64,000 nucleotides of DNA from Kiloniella spongiae (GCF_001026905.1 NZ_LAQL01000006.1:1-64000), one strand, 5' to 3'. Positions 51,161-60,711 are shown, numbered from the stretch's first letter. Notes: generated by a model from the sequence alone, not told the origin. Numbers and translations: made by a program.

Positions 51161-51420
51161 AACCAGCCTCTCAAAGCCCAAACCTTGGAAACCAGGCTTG
51201 GTCTATTTTTGGGATTAAAGGAAATTACTGATTTGCGTCACAACCGATAGAAAATCAGTCTGTTTTATAGGTATTGAAGTAAAGTCCTTTGTATAGATGA
51301 CAATAAATTATGCTAATTGACACAAATTGTCTCTGCCTTTTCCTGTATTTTCCTGCGATACTGTTTTGCAGAATTAACCATATCTGCCCTTAACAGCCGC
51401 TTGCGAGCGAGGAGAACGAC

Positions 51421-52122
51421 ATGATCAAAAGCCTCAGACAGGCTTTCACTTCTGCCATTTCACCCAAATTGATATTCCTGACCACCCTTTTCGCTGTATG
51501 TTTTTCCTTTCAGGTAAAGGCCGCAAGCGATGCTGAAGAGCTTGTTGCTGAATCCCGCTATACGCTGGAGAAAATGCTCAACAATCCTGACTATGCCAAA
51601 CTGAAAGAATTCGCCCACCAATCCCAAGGCATCATCATCATTCCACAACTGGTCAAAGGCGGTTTCATTATTGGCGGTGAAGGTGGGTCAGGTGTCCTTC
51701 TTGTCAGAGGGACCGACGGTACATGGAGCAATCCATCCTTTTATACACTGGCCGCGGGGAGCATCGGTTTGCAAATCGGTGGAGAGGTTTCCGAAGTTGT
51801 CTTCACGCTTATGAACCAAGGTGCAGTTGATGCTATTTTGGATAATGAGATCAAATTTGGCGGCGATCTCTCGCTTGCTGTTGGACCCTTCGGGGCAGGG
51901 GTAGAAGCGTCAACAACAGCTAATCTTGATGTTGATGTCTATGCCTTTTCCAGCTCGGTCGGTCTTTTTGGTGGCGGTGCTTTTGAAGGAGCTAAACTTT
52001 TCACCCGGGAAAGCTATAACAGCAGTTATTACGGCGCAGGCGCAACTCCCCGGAAAATTACCATCGAACGCGCCTTTTCAAATCCGCATTCTGACAAACT
52101 AAGGGCTGCTCTCCCTCAGTAA
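51421..52122 (+). CDS. SYLF/Ysc84-domain exported protein
   Basis: 233 residues with an N-terminal signal peptide (hydrophobic stretch IFLTTLFAVCFSFQVKA). The SYLF pattern follows: GIIIIPQLVKGGFIIGGEGGSGVLLVR, FYTLAAGSIGLQIGGEVSEVVFTLMN, LGPFGAGVEAST-like and VYAFSSSVGLFGGGAFEGA. The domain binds phosphoinositide lipids in eukaryotes; the bacterial role is not known, probably at the periplasmic face of a membrane. GAGGAGAA makes a good ribosome site. Single gene, closed by a terminator. Confidence 0.88.
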   Translation: MIKSLRQAFTSAISPKLIFLTTLFAVCFSFQVKAASDAEELVAESRYTLEKMLNNPDYAKLKEFAHQSQGIIIIPQLVKGGFIIGGEGGSGVLLVRGTDGTWSNPSFYTLAAGSIGLQIGGEVSEVVFTLMNQGAVDAILDNEIKFGGDLSLAVGPFGAGVEASTTANLDVDVYAFSSSVGLFGGGAFEGAKLFTRESYNSSYYGAGATPRKITIERAFSNPHSDKLRAALPQ

Positions 52123-52163
52123 CTTTAGAATAGTTCTTACTCTTGTAAGATATCCCACAATAG

Positions 52164-52215
52164 AACCTGCCTAGACTGATTAACCTAATGGATAATCTGG
52201 GCAGGTTTCTTTATT
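52164..52215 (+). terminator. Terminator after the SYLF gene
   Basis: AACCTGCCTAGA (52164-52175) pairs with TCTGGGCAGGTT (52196-52207), one G-T wobble, followed by TTTCTTTATTT. Confidence 0.75.
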
Positions 52216-53156
52216 TAAAAAGCAAAACGAGCCAGAATAGCGCTTGCGATAAGCCCAATAGCTATAATACCCGCAATCAACACAATCATGTTGCCCCGCT
52301 CCAATTCCTGTCGCCAGTTAGTCTCACTGGGACGAGACAAGTCCAGTTGCAAAGCACCACCAAGCGCAGCATCAGCCATATGCTTGCCTCTCCAGCACCT
52401 TAAAAATGCTTGCGAGAAGGATGTTTTCGGAATGAAGAGTGTAGAGAAAATAAACATCAGTGCCGCCAACGCATCCGGAACAACAACAAAAATTCGCTCG
52501 AGTATAAAATACATCTGACTGAAATGTTTTTCCTGAGGTGCCTGCAAATATCGCTGTTTATAAAATTGTGCACCTTGAAAAACTGCCTGCTGAGTCAAAA
52601 GCCCGGGAAGGCCCAGTAAGGCATACCAGAAAGCTGGCGTAATAAAGCCTTCTACAAAACCACGCGCCATTCCCCCGACACAAGCTGCCGCCAACTGACT
52701 TTCTGATAATTTTTCAAGATCTCTGGGGCGGAACAAGGATGAAACCAACGGATATAGCTCGCCCCGTACAGTGATATAACTTTTTAATGCCAAGGCTTTA
52801 CGTATCTTTCGCATTCGAACCTGTTGGCTTCTGTAATCGAGACAAAACGCAATCACGAAAACCTCAATAAGCCAGAGAAAAGGCGCGTTTAAGCTGATCA
52901 AGGAAATGCCAAAACCAGCGATAACAGCTAAAGAGATCAACAGGATGCAACTCAGTCCGCCTGTAACCGCAGTTATTATAAGCGAAGATGAAGACTCATT
53001 TAGAAGACGGTCAAATCGTACGATTATTCCCGCCAACAAACGCCGAGGTTTGGGCGACCACTTTTCAAGGAAGAACACACCCCCGTACAAAGCCTCAATA
53101 CCCAAAGCAAAAAGCAAAAGAAACAGCGGTTCTGCGGAACCATAGACACCCGGCAC
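52215..53156 (-). CDS. CbiB/CobD-like membrane protein lacking signature residues
   Basis: 313 residues, about six membrane helices. The layout and several segments agree with adenosylcobinamide-phosphate synthase: RGFVEGFITPAFWYALLGLPGLL matches the family's ENxxDGVVAPLFWxxLGGLPG block, and HMADAALGGALQLDLS matches the end SPNAGxxxAAxAGAL. But the family core NTLDSMxGH is replaced by FQGAQFYKQ and the DDxxN block by ERIFVV. The Pro-Asn of SPNAG is also gone. It is therefore a divergent member, unlikely to carry out the same reaction. It forms a leftward group with the DUF2244, lipoprotein and EI24 genes. Confidence 0.7.
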   Translation of the reverse strand: MPGVYGSAEPLFLLLFALGIEALYGGVFFLEKWSPKPRRLLAGIIVRFDRLLNESSSSLIITAVTGGLSCILLISLAVIAGFGISLISLNAPFLWLIEVFVIAFCLDYRSQQVRMRKIRKALALKSYITVRGELYPLVSSLFRPRDLEKLSESQLAAACVGGMARGFVEGFITPAFWYALLGLPGLLTQQAVFQGAQFYKQRYLQAPQEKHFSQMYFILERIFVVVPDALAALMFIFSTLFIPKTSFSQAFLRCWRGKHMADAALGGALQLDLSRPSETNWRQELERGNMIVLIAGIIAIGLIASAILARFAF

Positions 53157-53176
53157 GAATAATTCCTCTTGGCGCG

Positions 53177-53674
53177 TTATAATTGATTTTGTTTGATACG
53201 ATTGAGCACGGAAACAAGCTTATCTGCAAGCTCCTTTCGTTCAATAGGTGCTAAAAACCGACCAAGAGAAACCGAGCGACCGTGTGAGCTAACAATCAGG
53301 GAATTTTCCTCGTCCTGTTCTTCGAAAGACACCTGTAACCAATAGGGTTGAAAAGAAAAAGATCTTTTCTGGCCCCAAGGATTAACTGTCGTCACAAGCA
53401 TCTCATCCGCAGTCATTTGTACCAATTCATATTGTCCACCAGATCGGTAACTGAAGCGAAAGGCAAAATAGACAAGAGCAACATCAAGTCCCAGAAAACC
53501 CAGAACTGGCCACGCACCAGCTAACAAGAAACCAAGACTGCTTATAAAGATGATACAAAGGATAAAGCCCATTAAAATCTTAAAGCCTTTTTTACTCAGG
53601 CTTCTGTTAGGGCGTAACACAGCATTAAAAAGAAGATTTTCAGTACTAGGAACTGAACCTTCCAAACTCAACAT
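53177..53674 (-). CDS. DUF2244-family membrane protein
   Basis: 165 residues with two adjacent membrane helices (ILMGFILCIIFISSLGFLLAGAW, VLGFLGLDVALVYFAFRF) and a C-terminal beta-rich domain (VTTVNPWGQKRSFSFQPYWLQVSFEE). This is the usual DUF2244 pattern in alphaproteobacteria; function unknown. In other genomes it is often found near oxidase-related genes, which fits the nearby senC. It stands 20 bases upstream of the CbiB-like gene and shares its direction. Confidence 0.85.
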   Translation of the reverse strand: MLSLEGSVPSTENLLFNAVLRPNRSLSKKGFKILMGFILCIIFISSLGFLLAGAWPVLGFLGLDVALVYFAFRFSYRSGGQYELVQMTADEMLVTTVNPWGQKRSFSFQPYWLQVSFEEQDEENSLIVSSHGRSVSLGRFLAPIERKELADKLVSVLNRIKQNQL

Positions 53675-53789
53675 GAAACCTCATCCCGGACACAACCAAG
53701 CAATAATTATAGAGTTTACTGGTTTTGCCAAACATATCCCATCAAAATGTCCGACAAGAATATGTTACCGAGGAAATGAGTACCGTTTA

Positions 53790-54269
53790 CTACTGCTTCG
53801 ACAAAAGTAGCCTGCGTAGACATGTACGGTTATCCATTGGTCGAACTTGATCATCCCGCGCCTCAACATAAGATGTCACCGCATCATAAAGAACAAGATC
53901 TAAAACACAGTCTTTCGCATTATATTGCCAGATCTCGGCAGGGCTCTCTTTTCTTATGAACGACGGTGTGCCCAGTAAATCTTTCAAGGCGTCAGTATTG
54001 ATCCCCAATAGTTGCTTGGGGTCATCGTTCACGTCAGGTTCTACAGGTGCAGCATCATAGGTCAATGCAGCCAACTCTTGAGTTTGCTCTTCATCACCTG
54101 CCTCGGCCTTGACGTTTGATGCTGAAGGAATTGCTTTTTCACTATCCGCTTTTTGCGAAACCTGTGGTTCCGAACCGACAATCACCACTTTCCGCTTCGC
54201 CGCATTACCGCAAGCGCTAAGTGTTATAGCCAACACAATCAGAGTCAGAAATCTTTTATAATTGATCAT
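53790..54269 (-). CDS. Predicted lipoprotein, alphaproteobacterial family
   Basis: 159 residues with a lipobox (LTLIVLAITLSAC, Cys20), an acidic low-complexity linker (residues 35-85) and a folded C-terminal part containing LGINTDALKDLLGTPSFIRKESPAEIWQYNAKDCVLDLVLY, which resembles SmpA/OmlA-type outer membrane lipoproteins in its GTP-x-x-WQY layout. Likely attached to a membrane in the periplasm. It is 12 bases downstream of the EI24 gene in one operon. Confidence 0.8.
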   Translation of the reverse strand: MINYKRFLTLIVLAITLSACGNAAKRKVVIVGSEPQVSQKADSEKAIPSASNVKAEAGDEEQTQELAALTYDAAPVEPDVNDDPKQLLGINTDALKDLLGTPSFIRKESPAEIWQYNAKDCVLDLVLYDAVTSYVEARDDQVRPMDNRTCLRRLLLSKQ

Positions 54270-54280
54270 TCGTCTTCTTA

Positions 54281-54976
54281 CTACATAGCGTCCCGACGAA
54301 TTCGTTCAAAACGGTGAAGCATAAAAGCAGTTGCCCAGATTGGCATCGCAATATTCAGAATTGGGACTGTCAGCAAAAATGCAAGAAAGAAACCTGCTAT
54401 AATGACGCGGCCACTGAACTGCTTACGAAGCAACTTTGCCTCTCCTAAAACCAAGCGCCGTTGTGCAACCATTTCAAAATATTCACGACCAAGCAAATAG
54501 CCGTTGATTAGATAGAAGGCAAAAAGATTTACGAGCGGAATGAAATACAATGGTAAAGCGATAATATTTACCAGCAACGTCACACCGACAAACTGTATTG
54601 ATCCTAAAATCGTTTCGCCCACAGGTGGTTGGCGCCCTTCTCCAAGTTCAGGATAAAATTTCGCTTCGACGGCTTTTGCAATATCTTCCAGAAAAAAAGG
54701 AATGATAATCAACATCACTGAGGGAAAGAGCATAATACTCAAAAAGGCAACACCTATCCAGGAAATAGCTTCCGCTACTGTGACTAATACACTGGTTATC
54801 CAACCATCAGATTCAGCCCACCCCGCGATCATTCCGTCCAAAAAGCTGACACCGTATCCAGCCAAACCCCAAAGAAGTGCAAAAATCACCAGCGAAATAG
54901 CGGTAGAGATAAAAAACACTTTTCTAAAAGCCGGATCGCCTGTTTGACCAAATGCTTTTGAAAGATCGCTAAACAT
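54281..54976 (-). CDS. EI24/CysZ-like membrane protein
   Basis: 231 residues, with four or more hydrophobic helices and the EI24 pattern NIIALPLYFIPLVNLFAFYLINGYLLGREYFEMVAQRR. In enterobacteria CysZ imports sulfate, but the family is wide and alphaproteobacterial members are not characterised. It begins the leftward group ending with the CbiB-like gene. Confidence 0.82.
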   Translation of the reverse strand: MFSDLSKAFGQTGDPAFRKVFFISTAISLVIFALLWGLAGYGVSFLDGMIAGWAESDGWITSVLVTVAEAISWIGVAFLSIMLFPSVMLIIIPFFLEDIAKAVEAKFYPELGEGRQPPVGETILGSIQFVGVTLLVNIIALPLYFIPLVNLFAFYLINGYLLGREYFEMVAQRRLVLGEAKLLRKQFSGRVIIAGFFLAFLLTVPILNIAMPIWATAFMLHRFERIRRDAM

Positions 54977-55279
54977 AAGTTTAAATTCCGTCGCTTAACT
55001 CAATGGAAGAAAGTCATAAGCAAGGCTTTGCTATAACCGGACAAAGCCTCACTCCTTGAAATAGATCTAATTCTTTAAGGGGGAAACGCGCCTTTTTCAA
55101 GGCGAGAAAGAATTTAGTCTGGTGAAAATACCATCGTTACCATAACGAAGGACACCACAAGTGGGCGATTATGCCGCAACCTTTCTCCTAATTGTGATCA
55201 GGTGAGGTTATTGTCATCCCACGCTATTCACATTAAACATAGAGGTGATTGTTAATTTTTTTCTCGCGAGCCGAACCCT
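54977..55279. other. Divergent intergenic region with several small hairpins before senC
   Basis: Perfect inverted repeats occur at 55023-55049 (AGGCTTTG/CAAAGCCT), 55089-55104 (CGCCTT/AAGGCG) and 55134-55148 (TCGTTA/TAACGA). None has a T-run. They may form a folded leader for senC or be fragments of operators. No gene is visible. Confidence 0.4.
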
Positions 55280-55897
55280 ATGCCGAAAAGTTTTATTGCA
55301 CGTTCAATCTTTATCCTTTGCATTGCCTTAATCGTTGCAGCAGCAGCATTTATCGGAATGAAAGTTTTCGATCAAAAACCGACGTCTAATCAGTCTGGTG
55401 CTCTTATAGGCGGCCCTTTCAACTTGGTCGACCACACAGGTAAAGCCGTTACAGAAAAAGATTTCCTAGGTAAATACATGCTGATTTACTACGGCTATAC
55501 CTATTGCCCTGATGTATGCCCGACATCCCTGACACTACTATCCGGTGCAATGGATATCGTCGAAGAAAAAGACCCTGAACTGGCCAAACAAATAACACCG
55601 GTATTTATTACAGTTGATCCGGAACGCGATACTGTTTCTGCAATGAACGATTATGTGGAAAACTTTTACCCCACAATGGTTGGCTTGACCGGAACGACAG
55701 AACAGGTTTCAGCCGCGGCAAAAGCGTATCGCGTTTTCTACCAAAAAGCAGAAAGCGAAGAGTCTAACGAATACCTTATGGATCATTCATCTATTACCTA
55801 CCTGATCGGCCCTGATGGTCTCTATGCCAAGCATTACGGACATGGAACTGAGTCAGATAAAATGGCTGCTTCACTGATTGAGATTCTGTCTAACTAA
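55280..55897 (+). CDS. senC: SCO1/SenC/PrrC copper chaperone
   Basis: 205 residues with an N-terminal membrane anchor (residues 9-28) and a thioredoxin fold. Copper ligands Cys76 and Cys80 (YTYCPDVCPTS) and His169 (LMDHSSITYLIGPDG) are intact. Sco proteins deliver copper to the CuA site of cytochrome oxidase. In several alphaproteobacteria it is encoded with regBA, which here is 17 kb to the left, so the linkage is lost. It is a single-gene unit. Confidence 0.93.
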   Translation: MPKSFIARSIFILCIALIVAAAAFIGMKVFDQKPTSNQSGALIGGPFNLVDHTGKAVTEKDFLGKYMLIYYGYTYCPDVCPTSLTLLSGAMDIVEEKDPELAKQITPVFITVDPERDTVSAMNDYVENFYPTMVGLTGTTEQVSAAAKAYRVFYQKAESEESNEYLMDHSSITYLIGPDGLYAKHYGHGTESDKMAASLIEILSN

Positions 55898-55912
55898 TTT
55901 TTCAAATCATGT

Positions 55913-55960
55913 TTCGGCTTCTAATGATGGGAATGGCACATTTCTTAATTAGAAGCCGAA
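55913..55960. repeat. 13-base inverted repeat after senC
   Basis: TTCGGCTTCTAAT (55913-55925) and ATTAGAAGCCGAA (55948-55960) are exact arms with a 22-base loop. No T-run is present. It probably stabilises the 3' end of the senC transcript. Confidence 0.55.
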
Positions 55961-56105
55961 GATAAAAGTCAAAAGATTGAAGAGAGCACGCCTACAGTTC
56001 AAGCTTAGTCCTAAAAGCTTTGAACCATCTCCAAAAGAGAAATGAACTATCTAGCCTGACAATTTTCTCGCTTGCGGGCCTTCGTACAGGCCGATAATCT
56101 GCCCC

Positions 56106-56822
56106 ATGGTCCAGAAAAATGCACATTTAGATATTGGGGGGCAAAAACTTGAGGTGATTGTTCAACCTCACCCCACTTCCAGAAAACTGTCTCTCAGATT
56201 AGTCATGGGGAAAGCAGCCGTAAAAGTTGTTTGCCCACCCAATTACCCTATTCCCGATATATTGAATTTTGTTGAACGACAAAAAGATTGGATTACTGAT
56301 CGCCTGGATAAGCAATCACCCCCTGTTTCCTATGAAGATGGCACAGACATCCCCATCCTTGGTCGCCTCCACAAGATCGTAAGGATAACACCAGGCACTA
56401 AAACACATTCTCAAAAAGGTGCTGCATGGTTGGAAACAAACCAGCTTTACATCAAATCCCATTCTGAACATGTCCCGCGAAGAGTTAGAGATTTTCTAAA
56501 GCAACAAGTTCGATTTGAAATTGATCTGAGGGCACAGGAAAAAGCCGCAAAAATTGACAAAAAAATTGCTGCCATACGCATCAAAGATACCACAAGCCGT
56601 TGGGGAAGTTGCTCAACAAAGGGTAATCTGAACTTTTCCTGGCGCCTGATATTTTCACCAGAGGAAGTCCTTGATTATGTCGTCGCCCACGAAGTCGCCC
56701 ATTTAGAGCATATGAACCATAGTCCAGAATTTTGGGCACTGGTGGATCAACTAACAGATGCCCGAAAATCTTCTCAAAAATGGTTAAAATTAAACGGCAA
56801 CCAACTTCTTGCCTATAGCTAG
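56106..56822 (+). CDS. YgjP-type zinc metalloprotease (M48/DUF45)
   Basis: 238 residues. The zincin motif HEVAHLEHMNHSPEFW is intact and is preceded by DTTSRWGSCSTKGNLNFSWRLIF, the YgjP-family pair. N-terminal part contains a beta-rich segment. It is a cytoplasmic protein without signal. YgjP family members (UPF0313-unrelated DUF45) are often near toxin-antitoxin or RadC genes, but no such neighbour occurs here. Function unknown apart from the metal site. Confidence 0.88.
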   Translation: MVQKNAHLDIGGQKLEVIVQPHPTSRKLSLRLVMGKAAVKVVCPPNYPIPDILNFVERQKDWITDRLDKQSPPVSYEDGTDIPILGRLHKIVRITPGTKTHSQKGAAWLETNQLYIKSHSEHVPRRVRDFLKQQVRFEIDLRAQEKAAKIDKKIAAIRIKDTTSRWGSCSTKGNLNFSWRLIFSPEEVLDYVVAHEVAHLEHMNHSPEFWALVDQLTDARKSSQKWLKLNGNQLLAYS

Positions 56823-56840
56823 AGGTAGCTGTTCAGTCCG

Positions 56841-58337
56841 TTATTCCTCAGAGTACACCTCTACTTCATAGAGACGAAAATTACCCCCCTGATTTCCGAC
56901 AATAAAACCGTCAAAATCACCTTTCAAAGAAGTATCCTCAGCGTCAAAAAGAAGCTTGTCGTCAAGGAGAATTTCCATTTTGCCCTGATTATCCCGACGC
57001 AGTTCAACATTGTGTATCTCTGCACTCAATGATTGTTCCAGATTAACCGTCTCCAGTATAGCTGTCCCATCAGATGATGTTCGCGTTAACTTAATCACGC
57101 TCTCCTTACCTGTAATGTAGGAAAGGGAATAACCATTGATCCGTGATGCTCCTTGATAGACACCAAAATTCAAACGCCCATTATCCAGAAGGCCATTTAG
57201 ATTTACTCTTGCAGAAAAACTGTTTGTAATATCTGTAACACTGTAGAGTTCGGCATACCCCTTATATTGCTTTTCACGTTGAGCATCATCGCTGTTTTTA
57301 AGAAAAATATCCGAAAAAATACCAACGATTTCTTTGGCACCATTTTTGTCTTTTTCGGTGGTTTTGATTTCGGCAACCGGGACAGAGCTATAAAGATACT
57401 CTCTGTTTACGACATCAAAATCACCCGATTCAACAAACCAGCGAGGATTAAGCGTAAAATCACCATCCCGGAATGAGTCATATAAAACACGAGTTGACCA
57501 GGGACGGTCATAATCTGCTAACAGCGCCGATACTCGCTGTTTATACTGTTCGCCGGATAGTTCAGATCTTTGCCCATCTTGATCCAGCTCTCTCAACTGT
57601 CTGACAAGTACCTCTGAACGAGTATCCACAACTGTTTCAAGCTCTGAATCAGCAAAGTTTCGGGTTCTTAAATCATCCAGAGTTTCGCGACTAACCAAAC
57701 CATCAACAACCAGTCCAAAATCAGATTGATAAGACCTGATCGCTCTCAAGGTGCGCTCACCGGGAAGACCATCAATTGGCCCGGGATCATAGCCAGCGTC
57801 CCGTAACCTTCTTTGCAATTCTCTCTTTTCATCACGTGTAAGATTTATCTGTGAGCTATTATCAGTCGGGCTTGGGTCAGACCACGTAATCAGTGGTTTA
57901 TCTTTCGTCTCGACAGTTTCGAGTCCTTCAGTATTTATATCTGCTTCAACAGCTTTAGGTTTACCAATCCCAGGCTGCCAATTGGCGGCTTCTTCTTGCG
58001 CCTGTGAGATTTGTTGTGCAGACATAAACGGTGTCAATTTATCCCTTGCCCGACGGGCCTCTCTATCGCCTTGAGATGCGGCGATATTAAACCATTTATG
58101 AGCTTGAACGTAATCCTGTGTCGTTCCGTAACCTTTGGAATAAACATACCCTAACATGAATTGAGCATCTCGGTTGCCAGTCAACGCTACTTCGGAAAAA
58201 TCACGAAAAGCAACGGCATAATCTCTGCGATCAAAAGCTACCATCGCATCATCAAAGGACGCTGACAAAGCCACTGAACTCAAATTCAAGCTTGCACCAA
58301 CTATTCCAGCAAACACCAACCGCTGAAGTTTTTTCAT
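56841..58337 (-). CDS. Exported Sel1-repeat and peptidoglycan-binding protein with lectin-like C-terminus
   Basis: About 498 residues from the ATG at 58337, behind GGGAAAG and directly followed by a signal peptide (KKLQRLVFAGIVGASLNLSS). Residues 35-105 are Sel1-type repeats (DAQFMLGYVYSKGYGTTQDYVQAHKWFNIAASQGD); residues 165-220 form a peptidoglycan-binding domain (LQRRLRDAGYDPGPIDGLPGERTLRAIRSYQ). The last 220 residues form a beta-rich part resembling DUF1080/LamG-like folds (VELRRDNQGKMEILLDDKLLF). The combination of wall binding with a glycan-recognising fold suggests an envelope role. The leftward gene has no operon partners. Confidence 0.72.
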   Translation of the reverse strand: MKKLQRLVFAGIVGASLNLSSVALSASFDDAMVAFDRRDYAVAFRDFSEVALTGNRDAQFMLGYVYSKGYGTTQDYVQAHKWFNIAASQGDREARRARDKLTPFMSAQQISQAQEEAANWQPGIGKPKAVEADINTEGLETVETKDKPLITWSDPSPTDNSSQINLTRDEKRELQRRLRDAGYDPGPIDGLPGERTLRAIRSYQSDFGLVVDGLVSRETLDDLRTRNFADSELETVVDTRSEVLVRQLRELDQDGQRSELSGEQYKQRVSALLADYDRPWSTRVLYDSFRDGDFTLNPRWFVESGDFDVVNREYLYSSVPVAEIKTTEKDKNGAKEIVGIFSDIFLKNSDDAQREKQYKGYAELYSVTDITNSFSARVNLNGLLDNGRLNFGVYQGASRINGYSLSYITGKESVIKLTRTSSDGTAILETVNLEQSLSAEIHNVELRRDNQGKMEILLDDKLLFDAEDTSLKGDFDGFIVGNQGGNFRLYEVEVYSEE

Positions 58338-58483
58338 ACATTCTTTCCCGACTATACAGCTATTCAAGTTAGCTGTTGTTTACCCCCTGTTAGAGTATAA
58401 ACACCTGAATTTGACGAAAATATGCATCAGCCCTTAGTTGTGTTGAATTAATTGAGTTTTAGGCAAAAAATCTCAGGAATGAA

Positions 58484-60622
58484 TTACTTAAACTTCGCTG
58501 TTCCCTTGGGTTCATGAAAGTTATTTTTCTCTTCTTTTTTATCCTCTGATCCTTCCGAAGAACGACTGTCTGATTTTAAGCGTCCAAAAAGGCTTTCCAA
58601 AAACCCGGACGCTTCCTCCACAGTATCTTCCAGAAAGGTTGGAGGCTGTTTTGGTAGTTCAGCAATCGGCTTGTTTTGTTCAATTTCGCGAACAAGGTTG
58701 CCCCACACCTTCGCAGGGAGAGTACCACCTGTGACCGATTTCATTGGACTTCCATTATCATTCCCAAACCATACACCCGCAACTGTATAGGGTGTATAGC
58801 CCACAAAAAGAGCATCCCTTGAATCTTGGGTAGTTCCTGTCTTCCCCGCAGCTGAACGTCCTGTTTGCGCAGCTTTACCAGTTCCCCAGGCAACCGTCGC
58901 ACTCATCATGTCATTTATCATGGCAACATTACGTGTCTTTACAACCCGGCCAAGGCCGCTGCCTGTTCTCTGGTAAAGTTTGTTACCGTTGCGGTCTTGA
59001 ATCTCTTTAATGCCATAAGCGGAAACAGCATTCCCTCCATTAGAAAACACGGAATAAGCCGCTGTGAGTTCCAATAACGTAACCTCGGACGCGCCCAAGG
59101 CAATGGAAGGGGATGTATCCAGATCAGTCTCAATACCTAACCGGTGTGCGACTTCTGCGACCTGCTTGCGGCCAACTTTCTCTGATACTTGCACCGCAAC
59201 CGAATTCATAGATCGGGCAAAAGCATCCCGCAACGTTACATCACCATAGTATTTACCTTTGTAATTTCCCGGTTTCCATTTCCCGACCTTGATGGGCTTA
59301 TCAACAAATCGGCTATCCGGACGTAATCCGCTTTCAATGCCCGCAAGGAAAACAAACGGCTTAAAGGCTGAACCCGGTTGTCGTAAAGCCTGTGTCACAC
59401 GATTGAATTGGCTGGTTCGATAATCACGCCCGCCAACCATCGCCGTGACAGCCCCATAGTTCGACATAACAACAAGGGCCGCTTGTTCGACATTATGTTT
59501 TTTTCGGTTGTCCTTCAGTATCTTGAGAAGGTTTTTTTCCGCCAAACGCTGATGTCGAGTATTCAATGTCGTATGAACGACAATATCGCCGCGATAACCA
59601 CCGATGTACTCATCGACCTGGCGTAAAACCCAGTCTGTGAAATACTTCCCCTGTCCGTTTGTATTTCGTTTTAATGAGGGGCGATTTTTCTTTGCCTTTC
59701 CCGCTTCTTCACTGGTGATAAACCGGGCATCAACCATAGCCTGAAGTACCAGGCTTGTCCTTGTTTCGGCTTTAGCAGCACTGCTGGTAGGATTATAGCG
59801 TGAAGGTGCTTTGAGAAGACCAGCGATAAGAGCCGATTCATATAAACCAATTTTCCGGGCAGACAGGCCAAAATAAATTCGGGAAGCCGCATCAACACCA
59901 TAAGTTCCAGCTCCGAAATATACTCTGTTCATATATAGGGTAAGAATTTGTTTTTTTGTGAACTTTTGCTCTAACCAAATTGCCAGTAAAGCTTCCTGAA
60001 CTTTTCTCTTCAAGCTACGCTCAGAACTTAAAAAGAGGTTTTTTGCCAACTGCTGTGTGATTGTTGATCCGCCATGTGCCATACGGCCAGCACGTATGTT
60101 TACCAACATCGCCCGGGCAATACCCAGAACGTCGATGCCAAAATGATCATAAAAACGACGGTCTTCAATCGCAATAATAGCCTGTGGCAAGGTGGGCGAC
60201 ATCTCATCAACATCAAGAACATCACCATAAACATCACCATAACTTGCCAGGCGAATACCGTCATCTGACATCAGAGTTACAGACGGGCGTCTGGAAACTT
60301 GTTCCAGCCCGCCAACATCTGGCAAATCCCACGCATAATAGGCTACAAGCCCGCCCAGTAATATAGTTCCCCATATCGCCAGAACGGAACACCATAAAAC
60401 CATCGTTTTAAGGAATCCGCGCTTAGCCGTTCTTTTCCGGCTCGCCGTTTTGGGCTTTCTCTTTCCCGCTGCAGTTTTGCGTGCCTTTGTCGATCTTTTG
60501 CTCGCGCTTGTAACTCTTTTACGCGAATCAGCTTTTAAAGTCTTTGATCCCCGACCAGACCCTTTTGCGCCAGATCCTTTTTTTCCAGATTCTTTTTTCG
60601 ATGTCTTTTTTGTCGTCGCCAT
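58484..60622 (-). CDS. Class A penicillin-binding protein 1A with Lys/Arg-rich N-terminal tail
   Basis: 712 residues. The first 70 are cytoplasmic and hold 27 Lys/Arg but only two acidic residues, like a histone H1 or AlgP tail. A membrane helix follows (residues 72-96). The glycosyltransferase domain shows IEDRRFYDHFG with catalytic Glu and GGSTITQQLAKNLFL, and the transpeptidase domain shows QPGSAFKPF (active serine), RSMNS (SxN) and KTGTTQDSRDALFVGY. It polymerises and cross-links peptidoglycan. A charged tail ends the protein. Opposite the convention for mrcA in enterobacteria, no pil genes are adjacent. Confidence 0.92.
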   Translation of the reverse strand: MATTKKTSKKESGKKGSGAKGSGRGSKTLKADSRKRVTSASKRSTKARKTAAGKRKPKTASRKRTAKRGFLKTMVLWCSVLAIWGTILLGGLVAYYAWDLPDVGGLEQVSRRPSVTLMSDDGIRLASYGDVYGDVLDVDEMSPTLPQAIIAIEDRRFYDHFGIDVLGIARAMLVNIRAGRMAHGGSTITQQLAKNLFLSSERSLKRKVQEALLAIWLEQKFTKKQILTLYMNRVYFGAGTYGVDAASRIYFGLSARKIGLYESALIAGLLKAPSRYNPTSSAAKAETRTSLVLQAMVDARFITSEEAGKAKKNRPSLKRNTNGQGKYFTDWVLRQVDEYIGGYRGDIVVHTTLNTRHQRLAEKNLLKILKDNRKKHNVEQAALVVMSNYGAVTAMVGGRDYRTSQFNRVTQALRQPGSAFKPFVFLAGIESGLRPDSRFVDKPIKVGKWKPGNYKGKYYGDVTLRDAFARSMNSVAVQVSEKVGRKQVAEVAHRLGIETDLDTSPSIALGASEVTLLELTAAYSVFSNGGNAVSAYGIKEIQDRNGNKLYQRTGSGLGRVVKTRNVAMINDMMSATVAWGTGKAAQTGRSAAGKTGTTQDSRDALFVGYTPYTVAGVWFGNDNGSPMKSVTGGTLPAKVWGNLVREIEQNKPIAELPKQPPTFLEDTVEEASGFLESLFGRLKSDSRSSEGSEDKKEEKNNFHEPKGTAKFK

Positions 60623-60711
60623 AATTTCACTGATAAACTATTCATATTTGGCAGGCTAGTGGCAGCTCAGTGTCAAGAAGATGACTTCTTAGAATAAAAG
60701 CCGGTTAAAAT

